A stretch of DNA of 42,150 nucleotides from Nevskia sp. (GTDB lineage Bacteria > Pseudomonadota > Gammaproteobacteria > Nevskiales > Nevskiaceae): positions 1 to 42,150 of the forward strand of contig JAUXYM010000115.1 in assembly GCA_030694365.1 (NCBI GenBank), given 5' to 3'. A program made the translations under genes and the position numbers. Under the pieces are notes generated by a model, which made no database searches, was not told the origin of the DNA, and saw only the letters and a program-made list of their open reading frames with translations. Each line of letters begins with the position of its first letter. The stretch's first letter is position 1. This document shows positions 32,552 to 39,436 of this stretch, in pieces.

Positions 32552-33457
32552 ATGCTGCGTTTCCTGCCGGGCTGGCTGTCGGGCGTGATCATGATGGCGC
32601 TGCTGGCCGTCAACACGCTGTTCTGGGCCACGCCGCTGCTGATCTTCGCGCTGCTGAAACTGGTGTCACCGATACGCGGCCTCAGCGATGGGCTGTCGCG
32701 CGCCGCCGCCGCCAGCGGCCAGCACTGGGCCACCGTCAACACCCTGCTCGGCGATGCACTGCTGCCGACCCGCTGGACCATCCGCGGCGTCGACAAGCTG
32801 GACATGAAGGGCCAGTACCTGGTCAGTTCCAATCATCAGACCTGGAACGACATCTACGTGCTGATGAAGGCTTTCGATCGTCGTGCGCCGTTCTTCAAGT
32901 TCTTCATCAAGCAGGAACTGATCTGGGTGCCGGTGCTCGGCCTGTGCTGGTGGGCGCTCGACTATCCGTTCATGAAGCGCTACTCGTCGAAGTATCTGGC
33001 CAAGCATCCCGAGCTGCGCGGCAAGGATTTCGAGACCACCAAGCAGGCTTGCGAGCGCTACCAGAACATTCCGGTGACGATCCTGAATTTCCTGGAAGGC
33101 ACCCGGTTCAGCAAGGCCAAGCAGGCCGAGACCAAGTCGCCGTACACGCATCTGCTGAAGCCGAAAGCGGGCGGCTTCGCGCTGACCATCGGCGCGCTCG
33201 GCGAGCAGATCAACTCGCTGCTCGACGTCACCATCGTCTATCCGGACGGCGCTCAGGGCTTCTGGGATTTCCTCTGCTGCCGGGTGCCGGAAGTGATCGT
33301 CGAGGTTCGCCAGATCACCATCCCGCACGAGATGTATGTCGGCCGTTACGAGACTGACAAGCTGTTCCGCAAGCACATCCAGAACTGGATCGCCAACCTC
33401 TGGGCGGAGAAGGATCGGCGGATCAGCGAACTGCTCGCGGAGGCGGGCGCGGCTTGA
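32552..33457 (+). CDS. 1-acyl-glycerophosphate acyltransferase-like (YihG type)
   Basis: Inner-membrane acyltransferase of 301 residues in the PlsC/LPLAT superfamily. An N-terminal membrane helix (GVIMMALLAVNTLFWATPLLIF) is followed by the catalytic HX4D motif in SNHQTWNDIY, then FIKQELIWVPVLG, and the acceptor motif NFLEGTRFS. Length and pattern match the YihG/YihY group of putative acyltransferases, which shape phospholipid acyl composition. ATG 32552 follows GAGGAG at good spacing. The stop overlaps the following hydrolase pseudogene start by 4 bases (TTGA). Confidence 0.88.
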   Translation: MLRFLPGWLSGVIMMALLAVNTLFWATPLLIFALLKLVSPIRGLSDGLSRAAAASGQHWATVNTLLGDALLPTRWTIRGVDKLDMKGQYLVSSNHQTWNDIYVLMKAFDRRAPFFKFFIKQELIWVPVLGLCWWALDYPFMKRYSSKYLAKHPELRGKDFETTKQACERYQNIPVTILNFLEGTRFSKAKQAETKSPYTHLLKPKAGGFALTIGALGEQINSLLDVTIVYPDGAQGFWDFLCCRVPEVIVEVRQITIPHEMYVGRYETDKLFRKHIQNWIANLWAEKDRRISELLAEAGAA

Positions 33458-34364
33458 CCAGGCAGCGGTGCCGCCAGCGCCGCTGCCTGGTCAACGCGCT
33501 GCCGTTGCTGGTCATGGCCACGATGAGCGCCTGCTCGCCGCTACCCGGCTCGGCAGCACCCGTCCAAGCACCACGGTTCGACGATCGTCTGGCCGAACTG
33601 TTTCCGGACGGCCCCCGGCCTGAGGCGCGCGACTACCTCGTCGAGGGCCGCAGCGTCCATTACCGGGTCATGCCGGGCGGGCCGCAGCGGCTGATCTTCA
33701 TCCATGGCCGGGCAACTGGCAGGGCTGGCATCGTTATCTGGCCGATCCACGCCTGCGCGAGCGGGCCACCTTGATCGCCGTCGACCGTCCCGGTTTCAGC
33801 AATTCCGGCAGTGGCCGGATGGTGCCGGCGCTCGCCGATCAAGCGCGGCTGCTGGCGCCGCTGCTCGGCAACGATGGTCACAAAAGCTGACTGGTCGGCC
33901 ACTCCCTCGGAGGGCCGATCGCCGCCAGGATGGCGATGGATCATCCGGATCAGGTCGCCGGCGTGCTGTTGCTCGCACCGTCGATCGCACCGGCGCTGGA
34001 GCATCCGCGCTGGTTCAATCATCTGGCCGATACCTGGCTGGCGCGGGCGCTGAAAGGCACCTGGCTGCAACGCCAGTTCGCCGACGACGATCTGTTCAAC
34101 TCCAACGACGAGATCATGCCGCTGGTAGCGGAGTTGTCTGCCATCGAGCCCCATTGGCAGCGGCTGACGATGCCGCTGGTGGTGGTTCAAGGCATGAAAG
34201 ACACACTGGTCAACCCGCGCACCGCCGACTACGCCGAACAGACCCTGCCGAAGCCGAACACGCGGGTGATCCGCCTGCCTGAACACGATCACTTCCTGAT
34301 CTGGAACGACTACCCGTACTGTTCGGCGCTGATCGTCGAACTGCTCGATCAGACGCCGCCCTGA
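33454..34364 (+). pseudogene. Alpha/beta hydrolase gene broken by a frameshift and a stop codon
   Basis: The first frame encodes a lipoprotein-type N terminus (lipobox-like MSAC, then DDRLAELFPDG and RLIFIHG) but is lost after the HG motif at about 33705. The continuation (GNWQGWHRYLADPRL, then VDRPGFSNSGSG) is in the -1 frame from 33708, as if about 4 bases were deleted. In that frame TGA 33888-33890 interrupts the protein just before LVGHSLGGPIAARMA, which holds the catalytic Ser. The rest is open to 34364, with the Asp in QGMKDTLVNP and the His in PEHDHFL. All triad residues survive, so decay is recent. Sequencing error could explain one defect but hardly both. The 3' end overlaps the convergent ACP phosphodiesterase by 16 bases. 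Confidence 0.85.
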
Positions 34365-34945
34365 GGGGTGCCAGCGGCGAAGGCCAGTGCCGCCGCTTCC
34401 AGATCAGCCATCAGCAGCGGATGCTCGGCACGAATAGTCGGCATTCGGCTGCGCCATCCGGCCGCCGCATCGAGCAGCAGGTGCGGCTTGCTGAGCCGCG
34501 TTGAAATGCGGGCGAGGGCGTCGTCGATGCCGGCTTCCTCGCGATACGAACGCAGCAGGGCAGCGAAGCGCGCCGCATCCGGCGCCGGGCGGTTGGCGGC
34601 CAGTTGCCAGGCACCGGGATCGACAACCGCTCTTGCGGCCCGCAGCGCAAAAGCGTCCAGCGCTTCCGGCTGCTCGGGCCAGGCCTGTGCCAGCGCGTGG
34701 TCGTGCAGCATGTCGAGGACGATGCCGGCATAGCGGCGCTGGCCGTTGCCGAAGCCGGCTCGTGCCAGCACCACCTGTGGATGCGCATCGGTCACCACGT
34801 CGATGCGCCGATGCAGCGCGATCGAACGTTCCAGCAGTGGCGGCAACCGGCCATCGAGCCGGCCGCGCAGGATATCGCCGAGTACCGCGCCGGCCAGCGG
34901 CAGGCCGGCGCGTTCGGTCAACCAGAGGTGGGCAAGAAAATTCAT
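34349..34945 (-). CDS. acpH: ACP phosphodiesterase (AcpH family)
   Basis: Predicted to remove the 4'-phosphopantetheine prosthetic group from acyl carrier protein, as AcpH does in E. coli. The 198-residue protein of the HD-like DUF479 family starts MNFLAHLWL. It contains GDILRGR, ALHRRIDVVTDAHP and GIVLDMLHDHAL, matching the metal-binding His/Asp blocks of AcpH. ATG 34945 is the only sensible start. It is convergent with the hydrolase pseudogene. No functional link to neighbours is evident, beyond general lipid metabolism. Confidence 0.88.
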   Translation of the reverse strand: MNFLAHLWLTERAGLPLAGAVLGDILRGRLDGRLPPLLERSIALHRRIDVVTDAHPQVVLARAGFGNGQRRYAGIVLDMLHDHALAQAWPEQPEALDAFALRAARAVVDPGAWQLAANRPAPDAARFAALLRSYREEAGIDDALARISTRLSKPHLLLDAAAGWRSRMPTIRAEHPLLMADLEAAALAFAAGTPQGGV

Positions 34946-35005
34946 CGCCGGAGTATGGCGGCCGTGGTCAGCACCGCGCGGCTGCGCCGATGAGGCCGGC
35001 GGGTT

Positions 35006-35248
35006 TCAGCTCCGCTTGCGGATTGCGCCAGCGATGAACAGCAGCAGCACGGCGCCGACCAGCGCGCCGATGAAGCCGGCCGGTTCGCCCGGCTGATACA
35101 GGCCCAGCGCCTTGCCGCCGTAGCTGGCGACCACCGAGCCGCCGATGCCGAGCACCGTGGTCAGGATGATGCCCATGCCGTCGTTGCCGGGCTTCAGCCA
35201 GCGGGCGACCAGGCCAACGACGAAGCCGATGAAAAGAGTCCAGATCAT
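35006..35248 (-). CDS. GlsB/YeaQ/YmgE-family stress-response membrane protein
   Basis: Small inner-membrane protein of 80 residues with three hydrophobic segments: MIWTLFIGFVVGLVARWL, GIILTTVLGIGGSVVASYGG and FIGALVGAVLLLFIAGA. It ends in a basic RKRS. The conserved ARWLKPG and LGIGG motifs identify the transglycosylase-associated (YeaQ) family, often induced by envelope or general stress. ATG 35248 gives the family length; the longer open frame upstream to 35353 is not conserved. The exact role is unknown. Confidence 0.9.
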   Translation of the reverse strand: MIWTLFIGFVVGLVARWLKPGNDGMGIILTTVLGIGGSVVASYGGKALGLYQPGEPAGFIGALVGAVLLLFIAGAIRKRS

Positions 35249-35504
35249 GTGCGCTGCTCCGATGAAGGGAGCCGAACTGTAGCCGCATCGCCGGCCGCAG
35301 GGCAGGGCAGGGCTGGCCGGCGTCTTCGCTTGACTGATGGGGCTGTGGATCATCGCGACGCCGGCAATGTGAGGTCGCCCGCAAATTCTTCAATTGATCG
35401 CCTGCCAATGCGACGTAGCGCACCGACTTGCGGCAGCGCTTTGTCCATACTGCCTCCATAGCGACAGGGCTCAGCGCCCTCGCCACCGGACAGGATCGCT
35501 CACT

Positions 35505-35837
35505 ATGCTTCGTTCATTCATTGCCGACGATATCTACCGCGTCACGCTAGGCAGTGACGCCATCGAACCGCTATCCCGCACGCTTGGCGAACACAGTCTG
35601 CGTTCAGAAGCGCCGATGCGCCGCATGTGTCGCGACGACGGCAGCGGCGTCTGGGTGCTGCCGGTATTGATCGATGGCGATACGCTGGAGCACATCGCGC
35701 TGCAGGCGCGGCTGATGCTGATGCAGATCGACAACTTCAGCGCCCGCCTGCGCGCCGCCCCGGAACTGCCCAGCAGCTCTGGCGAAAGCACACGGCACTG
35801 TGCCCTGAGCCCACGCCATTTCGGCATCGCGGCGTGA
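35505..35837 (+). CDS. Hypothetical protein, 110 residues
   Basis: I do not recognise a family. The frame is open from ATG 35505, with CAGGA a few bases upstream, to TGA 35835-35837, and a strong terminator follows about 100 bases later, supporting a real transcript. The protein (FIADDIYRVTLGSDAIEPL, RRMCRDDGSGVWVLPV, ARLMLMQIDNFSARLR) is soluble, with no signal peptide or membrane helix. Conserved-looking acidic residues lie in its first half. Codon use agrees with its neighbours. A longer upstream start (35394) is possible but lacks a ribosome site. Confidence 0.6.
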   Translation: MLRSFIADDIYRVTLGSDAIEPLSRTLGEHSLRSEAPMRRMCRDDGSGVWVLPVLIDGDTLEHIALQARLMLMQIDNFSARLRAAPELPSSSGESTRHCALSPRHFGIAA

Positions 35838-35895
35838 CTCTCGACACCGGTTCCCTGGATCAGCAGAGACAAGACGTTCCCGCTTGCGTCTGAGC

Positions 35896-35914
35896 GCATC
35901 GAAAATTTCGATGC
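35896..35914. repeat. 19-nt palindrome
   Basis: GCATCGAAA-A-TTTCGATGC is a perfect palindrome around a single central base, between the stop of the 35505 gene and its terminator. It could be an operator, a small RNA stem, or part of a two-part terminator. Confidence 0.5.
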
Positions 35915-35932
35915 CGTTCTCTGTCTGATGGT

Positions 35933-35965
35933 GCGCGAGCCGGCTTGCCGGTCTCGCGCTTTTTT
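35933..35965 (+). terminator. Rho-independent terminator
   Basis: GCGCGAG...CTCGCGC (35933-35939 with 35953-35959) with an inner CCGGC/GCCGG pairing is directly followed by six T. It ends transcription of the 35505 gene. The opposite-strand gene 35989-36540 ends just beyond it. Confidence 0.88.
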
Positions 35966-35988
35966 ATGGCCGGTATCGCGGCGTCGAT

Positions 35989-36540
35989 TCAGCGTTTGCT
36001 GTCTTCGCCATCAGGGGTTTTACCGGGGGGCTTGCCAGCACTCTTATCCGGCACCAAAGCCGGTGCCGCTCCGGGCTTGCCGGCGTCACCACGCTTCGCC
36101 GCCGCATCCTGCAAGCCTTTGCGAATCTCGCGGCCAACCGCCCGGTTGAGGCCGGACAGCGCACCGTAGACGCCATCGGTGATCGAATCGTGCACGCCGC
36201 GTACCAGCCTGGCCGAGTCGCGCGTCGCCGGAATCGAATCGAGGATGTCGAACGGAATCGCGGCGATGCCCTTGTGCACCTCGCGCACCACCGAGCTGCC
36301 GGCGGCGATCACCTGTTCGGCTGTCGCCTGCGCTTCGCGCAGGTTTTCCAGCGTCGCCAGACGTTCGGCCTGATCGCGGCCATCGGCCAGTGCCCGCTGC
36401 AGATCCGCTGCCAGCCGCTGCAGCTCCTGCTTGAGCTTCAAGGTGCGCAAGCCGATGGCGATCAGCAGGCCGATGGCGATGATCAGCGCCAGCAGCAGCA
36501 CCCAGAACAGCAGTCCCGTCGGCGGTCCGTCAGGTACCAT
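35989..36540 (-). CDS. Unknown membrane-anchored coiled-coil protein, 183 residues
   Basis: No family is recognised. One N-terminal membrane helix (LLFWVLLLALIIAIGLLIAIGL, split by a Gly) is followed by a charged coiled-coil-like stretch (LKLKQELQRLAADLQRAL, QAERLATLENLREAQATAEQ). Next comes a region with EVHKGIAAIPFDILDSIPATRD and LVRGVHDSITDGVYGALSGLN, and finally a Lys/Pro-rich tail (AGKPPGKTPDGEDSKR). ATG 36540 lies inside the 3' end of the upstream gene (11-base overlap), so the two are translated together. The arrangement suggests an inner-membrane anchor with a cytosolic or periplasmic helical domain. Confidence 0.7.
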   Translation of the reverse strand: MVPDGPPTGLLFWVLLLALIIAIGLLIAIGLRTLKLKQELQRLAADLQRALADGRDQAERLATLENLREAQATAEQVIAAGSSVVREVHKGIAAIPFDILDSIPATRDSARLVRGVHDSITDGVYGALSGLNRAVGREIRKGLQDAAAKRGDAGKPGAAPALVPDKSAGKPPGKTPDGEDSKR

Positions 36541-36871
36541 GGGTGGTCACCTGCGCGTCGACACCCTGTGCCTTCAACTGCTCGGCAATCTGCATCGCCG
36601 CGCGCGAGTAGACGATGCGTTCGATCATCCGTGGTGCCAGTTTCGCCGCCGGGCCGGCCAGCGGCGTATCGCGCACCGCCAGCTCGAACGGATTGAGGAT
36701 TTCGATCCTGATCACCGGTCGTGCGCGGCCGGACGCTGGCATAACCGGTGTGCTGTCGCCGATCTGCGAATGCAAGGCATCGACTCGCCGCTGCAGCCGC
36801 AGCAAGGCCCAGCCGAGCGCGGCGGACAGCAGCGCCACCAGCAGCGCAAGAACGGTCAGCAGCAGGCTCAA
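36530..36871 (-). CDS. Unknown small membrane-anchored protein, 113 residues
   Basis: No known family comes to mind. A single N-terminal membrane helix (LLLTVLALLVALLSAALGWALL) precedes a short helical part (LQRRVDALHSQIG). A conserved-looking domain follows, VIRIEILNPFELAVRDTPLAGPAAKLAPRMIERIVYSRAAMQI. It overlaps the next gene (36540) by 11 bases and so forms a two-gene unit of membrane-anchored helical proteins. It is divergent from glmS, with 95 bases between start codons. The pair recalls uncharacterised gene pairs near glmS in related bacteria, but I cannot confirm that. Confidence 0.7.
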   Translation of the reverse strand: MSLLLTVLALLVALLSAALGWALLRLQRRVDALHSQIGDSTPVMPASGRARPVIRIEILNPFELAVRDTPLAGPAAKLAPRMIERIVYSRAAMQIAEQLKAQGVDAQVTTHGT

Positions 36872-36966
36872 AAGGCATCTCCGAAAAAGCAGGGCGGCAG
36901 CCGCGGTACGGGGAAGGGGAAGCGCTGCCGATACAATAGCGCGGGCACCTCCCTATCCTCCATGCC

Positions 36967-38802
36967 ATGTGCGGAATCGTCGGCGCTGTTGCGGCGCGTG
37001 ATGTCACCCCGATGCTGATCGACGGCCTGCGCCGTCTCGAATATCGCGGCTACGACTCCGCCGGTGTCGCCCTGCTCACCGCCAGCGGCGCGCTCGATCG
37101 CCGCCGCGCGCAGGGCAAGGTGCAGAGGCTGGCCGATGGCATTGCCGCCGATCCGATCGCCGGCCATCGCGGCATCTCCCACACCCGCTGGGCGACCCAC
37201 GGCGTGCCCAGCGAGCGCAACGCCCATCCGCATTTCTCCGGCGATTCGGTGGCCCTGGTCCACAACGGCATCATCGAAAACCACGACGAGCTGCGCGACG
37301 AGCTGCGCGCCAAGGGCTATCCGTTCAGTAGCGAGACCGATACCGAAGTCGTCGCCCATCTGGTCGCCGAAGAACTGAAAGCCACCGGCTCGCTGCGCGC
37401 CGCCGTGCAAGCGGCGGTCAAGCGTCTGCACGGTGCCTACGCGATCGTGGTGATCTCGCCGAAGGACCCGGATTGCATCGTCGCCGCCCGCGCCGGCTGC
37501 CCGGTCGTCGTCGGTTACGGTGTTGGTGAGAACTACATTGCCTCCGACGTGCAGGCGCTGCTGCCGGTCACCCGCAGCTTCAGCTTCCTCGAAGAAGGCG
37601 ATGTCGCCGAAGTGCGCGAAAGCGGCGTCAGCATCGTCGATGCGCGCGGCCAGCCGGTGCAGCGCGCGGTGCGCGAATCGAGCCTGTCTGCCGATGCCGT
37701 CGAGCGTGGCGATTACGCGCACTACATGCTCAAGGAAATCTTCGAGCAGCCACGGGCGCTGGCCGACACCCTGGCCGAACGGATCAGCGGCAAGCGGGTG
37801 CTGGTCGCAGCCCTCGGCCCGCACGCCGAAGCGCTGCTGCCGAAAGTCCGCAACGTCCACATCGTCGCCTGTGGCACCAGCTACCACGCCGGCCTGATCG
37901 CCCGTTACTACATCGAACAGGGCGCGGAACTGCCGTGTACCGTCGAAGTGGCCAGCGAATACCGCTACCGCAACCCGGTGGTGCCGAAGGACACGCTGTT
38001 CCTCGCCATCTCCCAGAGTGGCGAAACGGCGGACACCCTGGCGGCACTCCGGGAAGCCAAGAAGCTCGGCTATCTGGCCACGGCCGCCATCTGCAACGTG
38101 CCGGAATCCTCATTGGTGCGCGAAGCTGATCTGGCGCTGATGACCCGCGCCGGCCCGGAGATCGGTGTGGCCTCGACCAAGGCATTCACCACCCAGCTCG
38201 CCGCGCTCGGCATCCTCGGCGTGGCGCTGGCTCGCCATAACGGCATGAGCGCCGCGGTGGAAGCCCAGTACGTGCGCCAGATCGCTCACGTGCCGGAAAT
38301 GATCGAGCGCACCCTGAAGCTCGAACCGCAGATCAAGGTTCTGGCCAAGCAGTTCGCCGACAAGCGCCACGCGCTGTTCCTCGGCCGTGGCCCGACCTGG
38401 CCGGTGGCGCTGGAAGGCGCGCTGAAGCTGAAAGAGATTTCCTACATCCACGCCGAGGCCTATCCGGCCGGCGAACTCAAGCACGGCCCGCTGGCCCTGG
38501 TCGATCACGACATGCCGGTGATCGCCGTCGCGCCGAATAATGCCTTGCTCGAAAAGCTCAAATCGAACCTCGAAGAAGTCCGAGCCCGCGGCGGCAAGCT
38601 CTACGTGTTCGCTGATCCGGAATCCGGCTTCACCGCCAGCGAAGGCATCGAAGTGATCACCATGCCCGAGCACATCACGCCACTGCAGGCGCCAATCCTC
38701 TACACGATCCCGCTGCAGTTGCTGGCCTATCACGTTGCGCTGCTGCGGGGGACGGACGTGGATCAGCCCAGGAATTTGGCGAAGTCGGTGACTGTGGAGT
38801 AG
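36967..38802 (+). CDS. glmS: Glutamine-fructose-6-phosphate aminotransferase (isomerizing)
   Basis: First committed enzyme of amino-sugar synthesis: makes glucosamine 6-phosphate from fructose 6-phosphate and glutamine for peptidoglycan and LPS. The 611-residue length is exact for the family. The N-terminal nucleophile Cys2 (MCGIVGAVA) belongs to the glutaminase domain, with HTRWATHG and [12 protein letters not shown]. Two SIS domains follow ([52 protein letters not shown]). The conserved C terminus [13 protein letters not shown], target of TnsD in Tn7 attachment, is intact. A TACAAT at 36932-36937 may be a -10. I see no glmS ribozyme, as expected outside Firmicutes. Confidence 0.98.
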   Translation: MCGIVGAVAARDVTPMLIDGLRRLEYRGYDSAGVALLTASGALDRRRAQGKVQRLADGIAADPIAGHRGISHTRWATHGVPSERNAHPHFSGDSVALVHNGIIENHDELRDELRAKGYPFSSETDTEVVAHLVAEELKATGSLRAAVQAAVKRLHGAYAIVVISPKDPDCIVAARAGCPVVVGYGVGENYIASDVQALLPVTRSFSFLEEGDVAEVRESGVSIVDARGQPVQRAVRESSLSADAVERGDYAHYMLKEIFEQPRALADTLAERISGKRVLVAALGPHAEALLPKVRNVHIVACGTSYHAGLIARYYIEQGAELPCTVEVASEYRYRNPVVPKDTLFLAISQSGETADTLAALREAKKLGYLATAAICNVPESSLVREADLALMTRAGPEIGVASTKAFTTQLAALGILGVALARHNGMSAAVEAQYVRQIAHVPEMIERTLKLEPQIKVLAKQFADKRHALFLGRGPTWPVALEGALKLKEISYIHAEAYPAGELKHGPLALVDHDMPVIAVAPNNALLEKLKSNLEEVRARGGKLYVFADPESGFTASEGIEVITMPEHITPLQAPILYTIPLQLLAYHVALLRGTDVDQPRNLAKSVTVE

Positions 38803-39102
38803 TCGGGCTTTACCCAGACTGATCGGTTGTGATCGTTTTAGTAAAGCCCATAACTTTTGGTAAAACTCGTGAGGCCATTGAGCGGGCCTGGACGAATAAC
38901 GCGGCAAGGAGTCCGCGCGGCGAGGGCAACTCGATGCGGGAATTCGAGGTCGACCCGCCGGTTTGTCGCGGACTGACATCTGTGCAGCACGCGGGTAGCT
39001 GCCTGCTGCGGTTTTAGCCGCTTTCCGCTTCCAAAAGGAGCGCGCGAAAGTCGTTCTGACCCATTGATCCGTGCCAGGACGCGCATCTGGACCGCGCGCG
39101 CA
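38803..39102. other. Non-coding stretch downstream of glmS with TGT and short direct repeats
   Basis: No supported gene. TGT occurs exactly 25 nt after the glmS stop (38828-38830). It is followed by two TTTTRGTAAA copies 19 bases apart (38836-38845 and 38855-38864). An inverted repeat GGGCTTTAC/GTAAAGCCC (38805-38813 with 38841-38849) spans the same place and could be a glmS terminator with a long loop. The rest, to 39102, shows open frames on both strands but none with plausible coding character. Confidence 0.4.
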
Positions 39103-39375
39103 TCATTCACGGCGTTCTGGTGAGTGCAGGGCCTCCCAAATGTCGGAGCGGCGTTGCACGTTGAGCCAGAAATCGGGGGTATTCCCGAAAACCCGAGCCA
39201 GCATCAGCGCGGTGTCTGCGGTCACTGCGCGGCGGTCGTTGCACAATTCGTTGATGTGCTTGCGCGGCAACGTCGTCGCGCTGGCGAGTTTGCTCTGTGT
39301 CAGGCCCATCGGTTCGAGGAACTCTGTCTTCAGCATTCCGCCAACGGAAACCGGCTTTCGGGTCGTCAGCATCAT
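39103..39375 (-). CDS. higA: HigA-type antitoxin (XRE family), without its toxin
   Basis: Helix-turn-helix antitoxin of 90 residues of the HigA/VapI group. KPVSVGGMLKTEFLEPMGLTQ starts the fold, LTQSKLASATTLPRKHINEL is the DNA-binding HTH, and MLARVFGNTPDFWLNVQRR is the conserved C-terminal motif. In usual higBA operons the toxin gene comes first, directly upstream. Here only 61 bases separate this start from the end of the primase-helicase gene, too short for higB. It is therefore an orphan or acts with a toxin elsewhere. ATG 39375 or 39372 may be the start. Confidence 0.9.
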   Translation of the reverse strand: MMLTTRKPVSVGGMLKTEFLEPMGLTQSKLASATTLPRKHINELCNDRRAVTADTALMLARVFGNTPDFWLNVQRRSDIWEALHSPERRE

Positions 39376-39436
39376 GGGTTTGGCCTATCGGTAGGTGCTG
39401 CTGTCGAGGTGGAGGTATGAGGCGGTATTGCGGGCG

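Noticed and set aside
33888-33890. TGA in the hydrolase as a selenocysteine codon
   Set aside because: No selenocysteine insertion structure is evident, the position just before GHSLGG is not a selenocysteine site in this family, and a separate frameshift already breaks the gene.
38838-39110. 90-codon minus-strand frame starting in the HigA stop region
   Set aside because: It starts with GTG inside the antitoxin 3' end, has no recognisable domain and mixed codon use, and runs through the repeat-bearing glmS 3' flank. Not enough to call a gene.
39376-39436. Residual higB toxin between the helicase stop and higA
   Set aside because: All three minus-strand frames were read; none shows HigB C-terminal motifs and the gap is only 61 bases.
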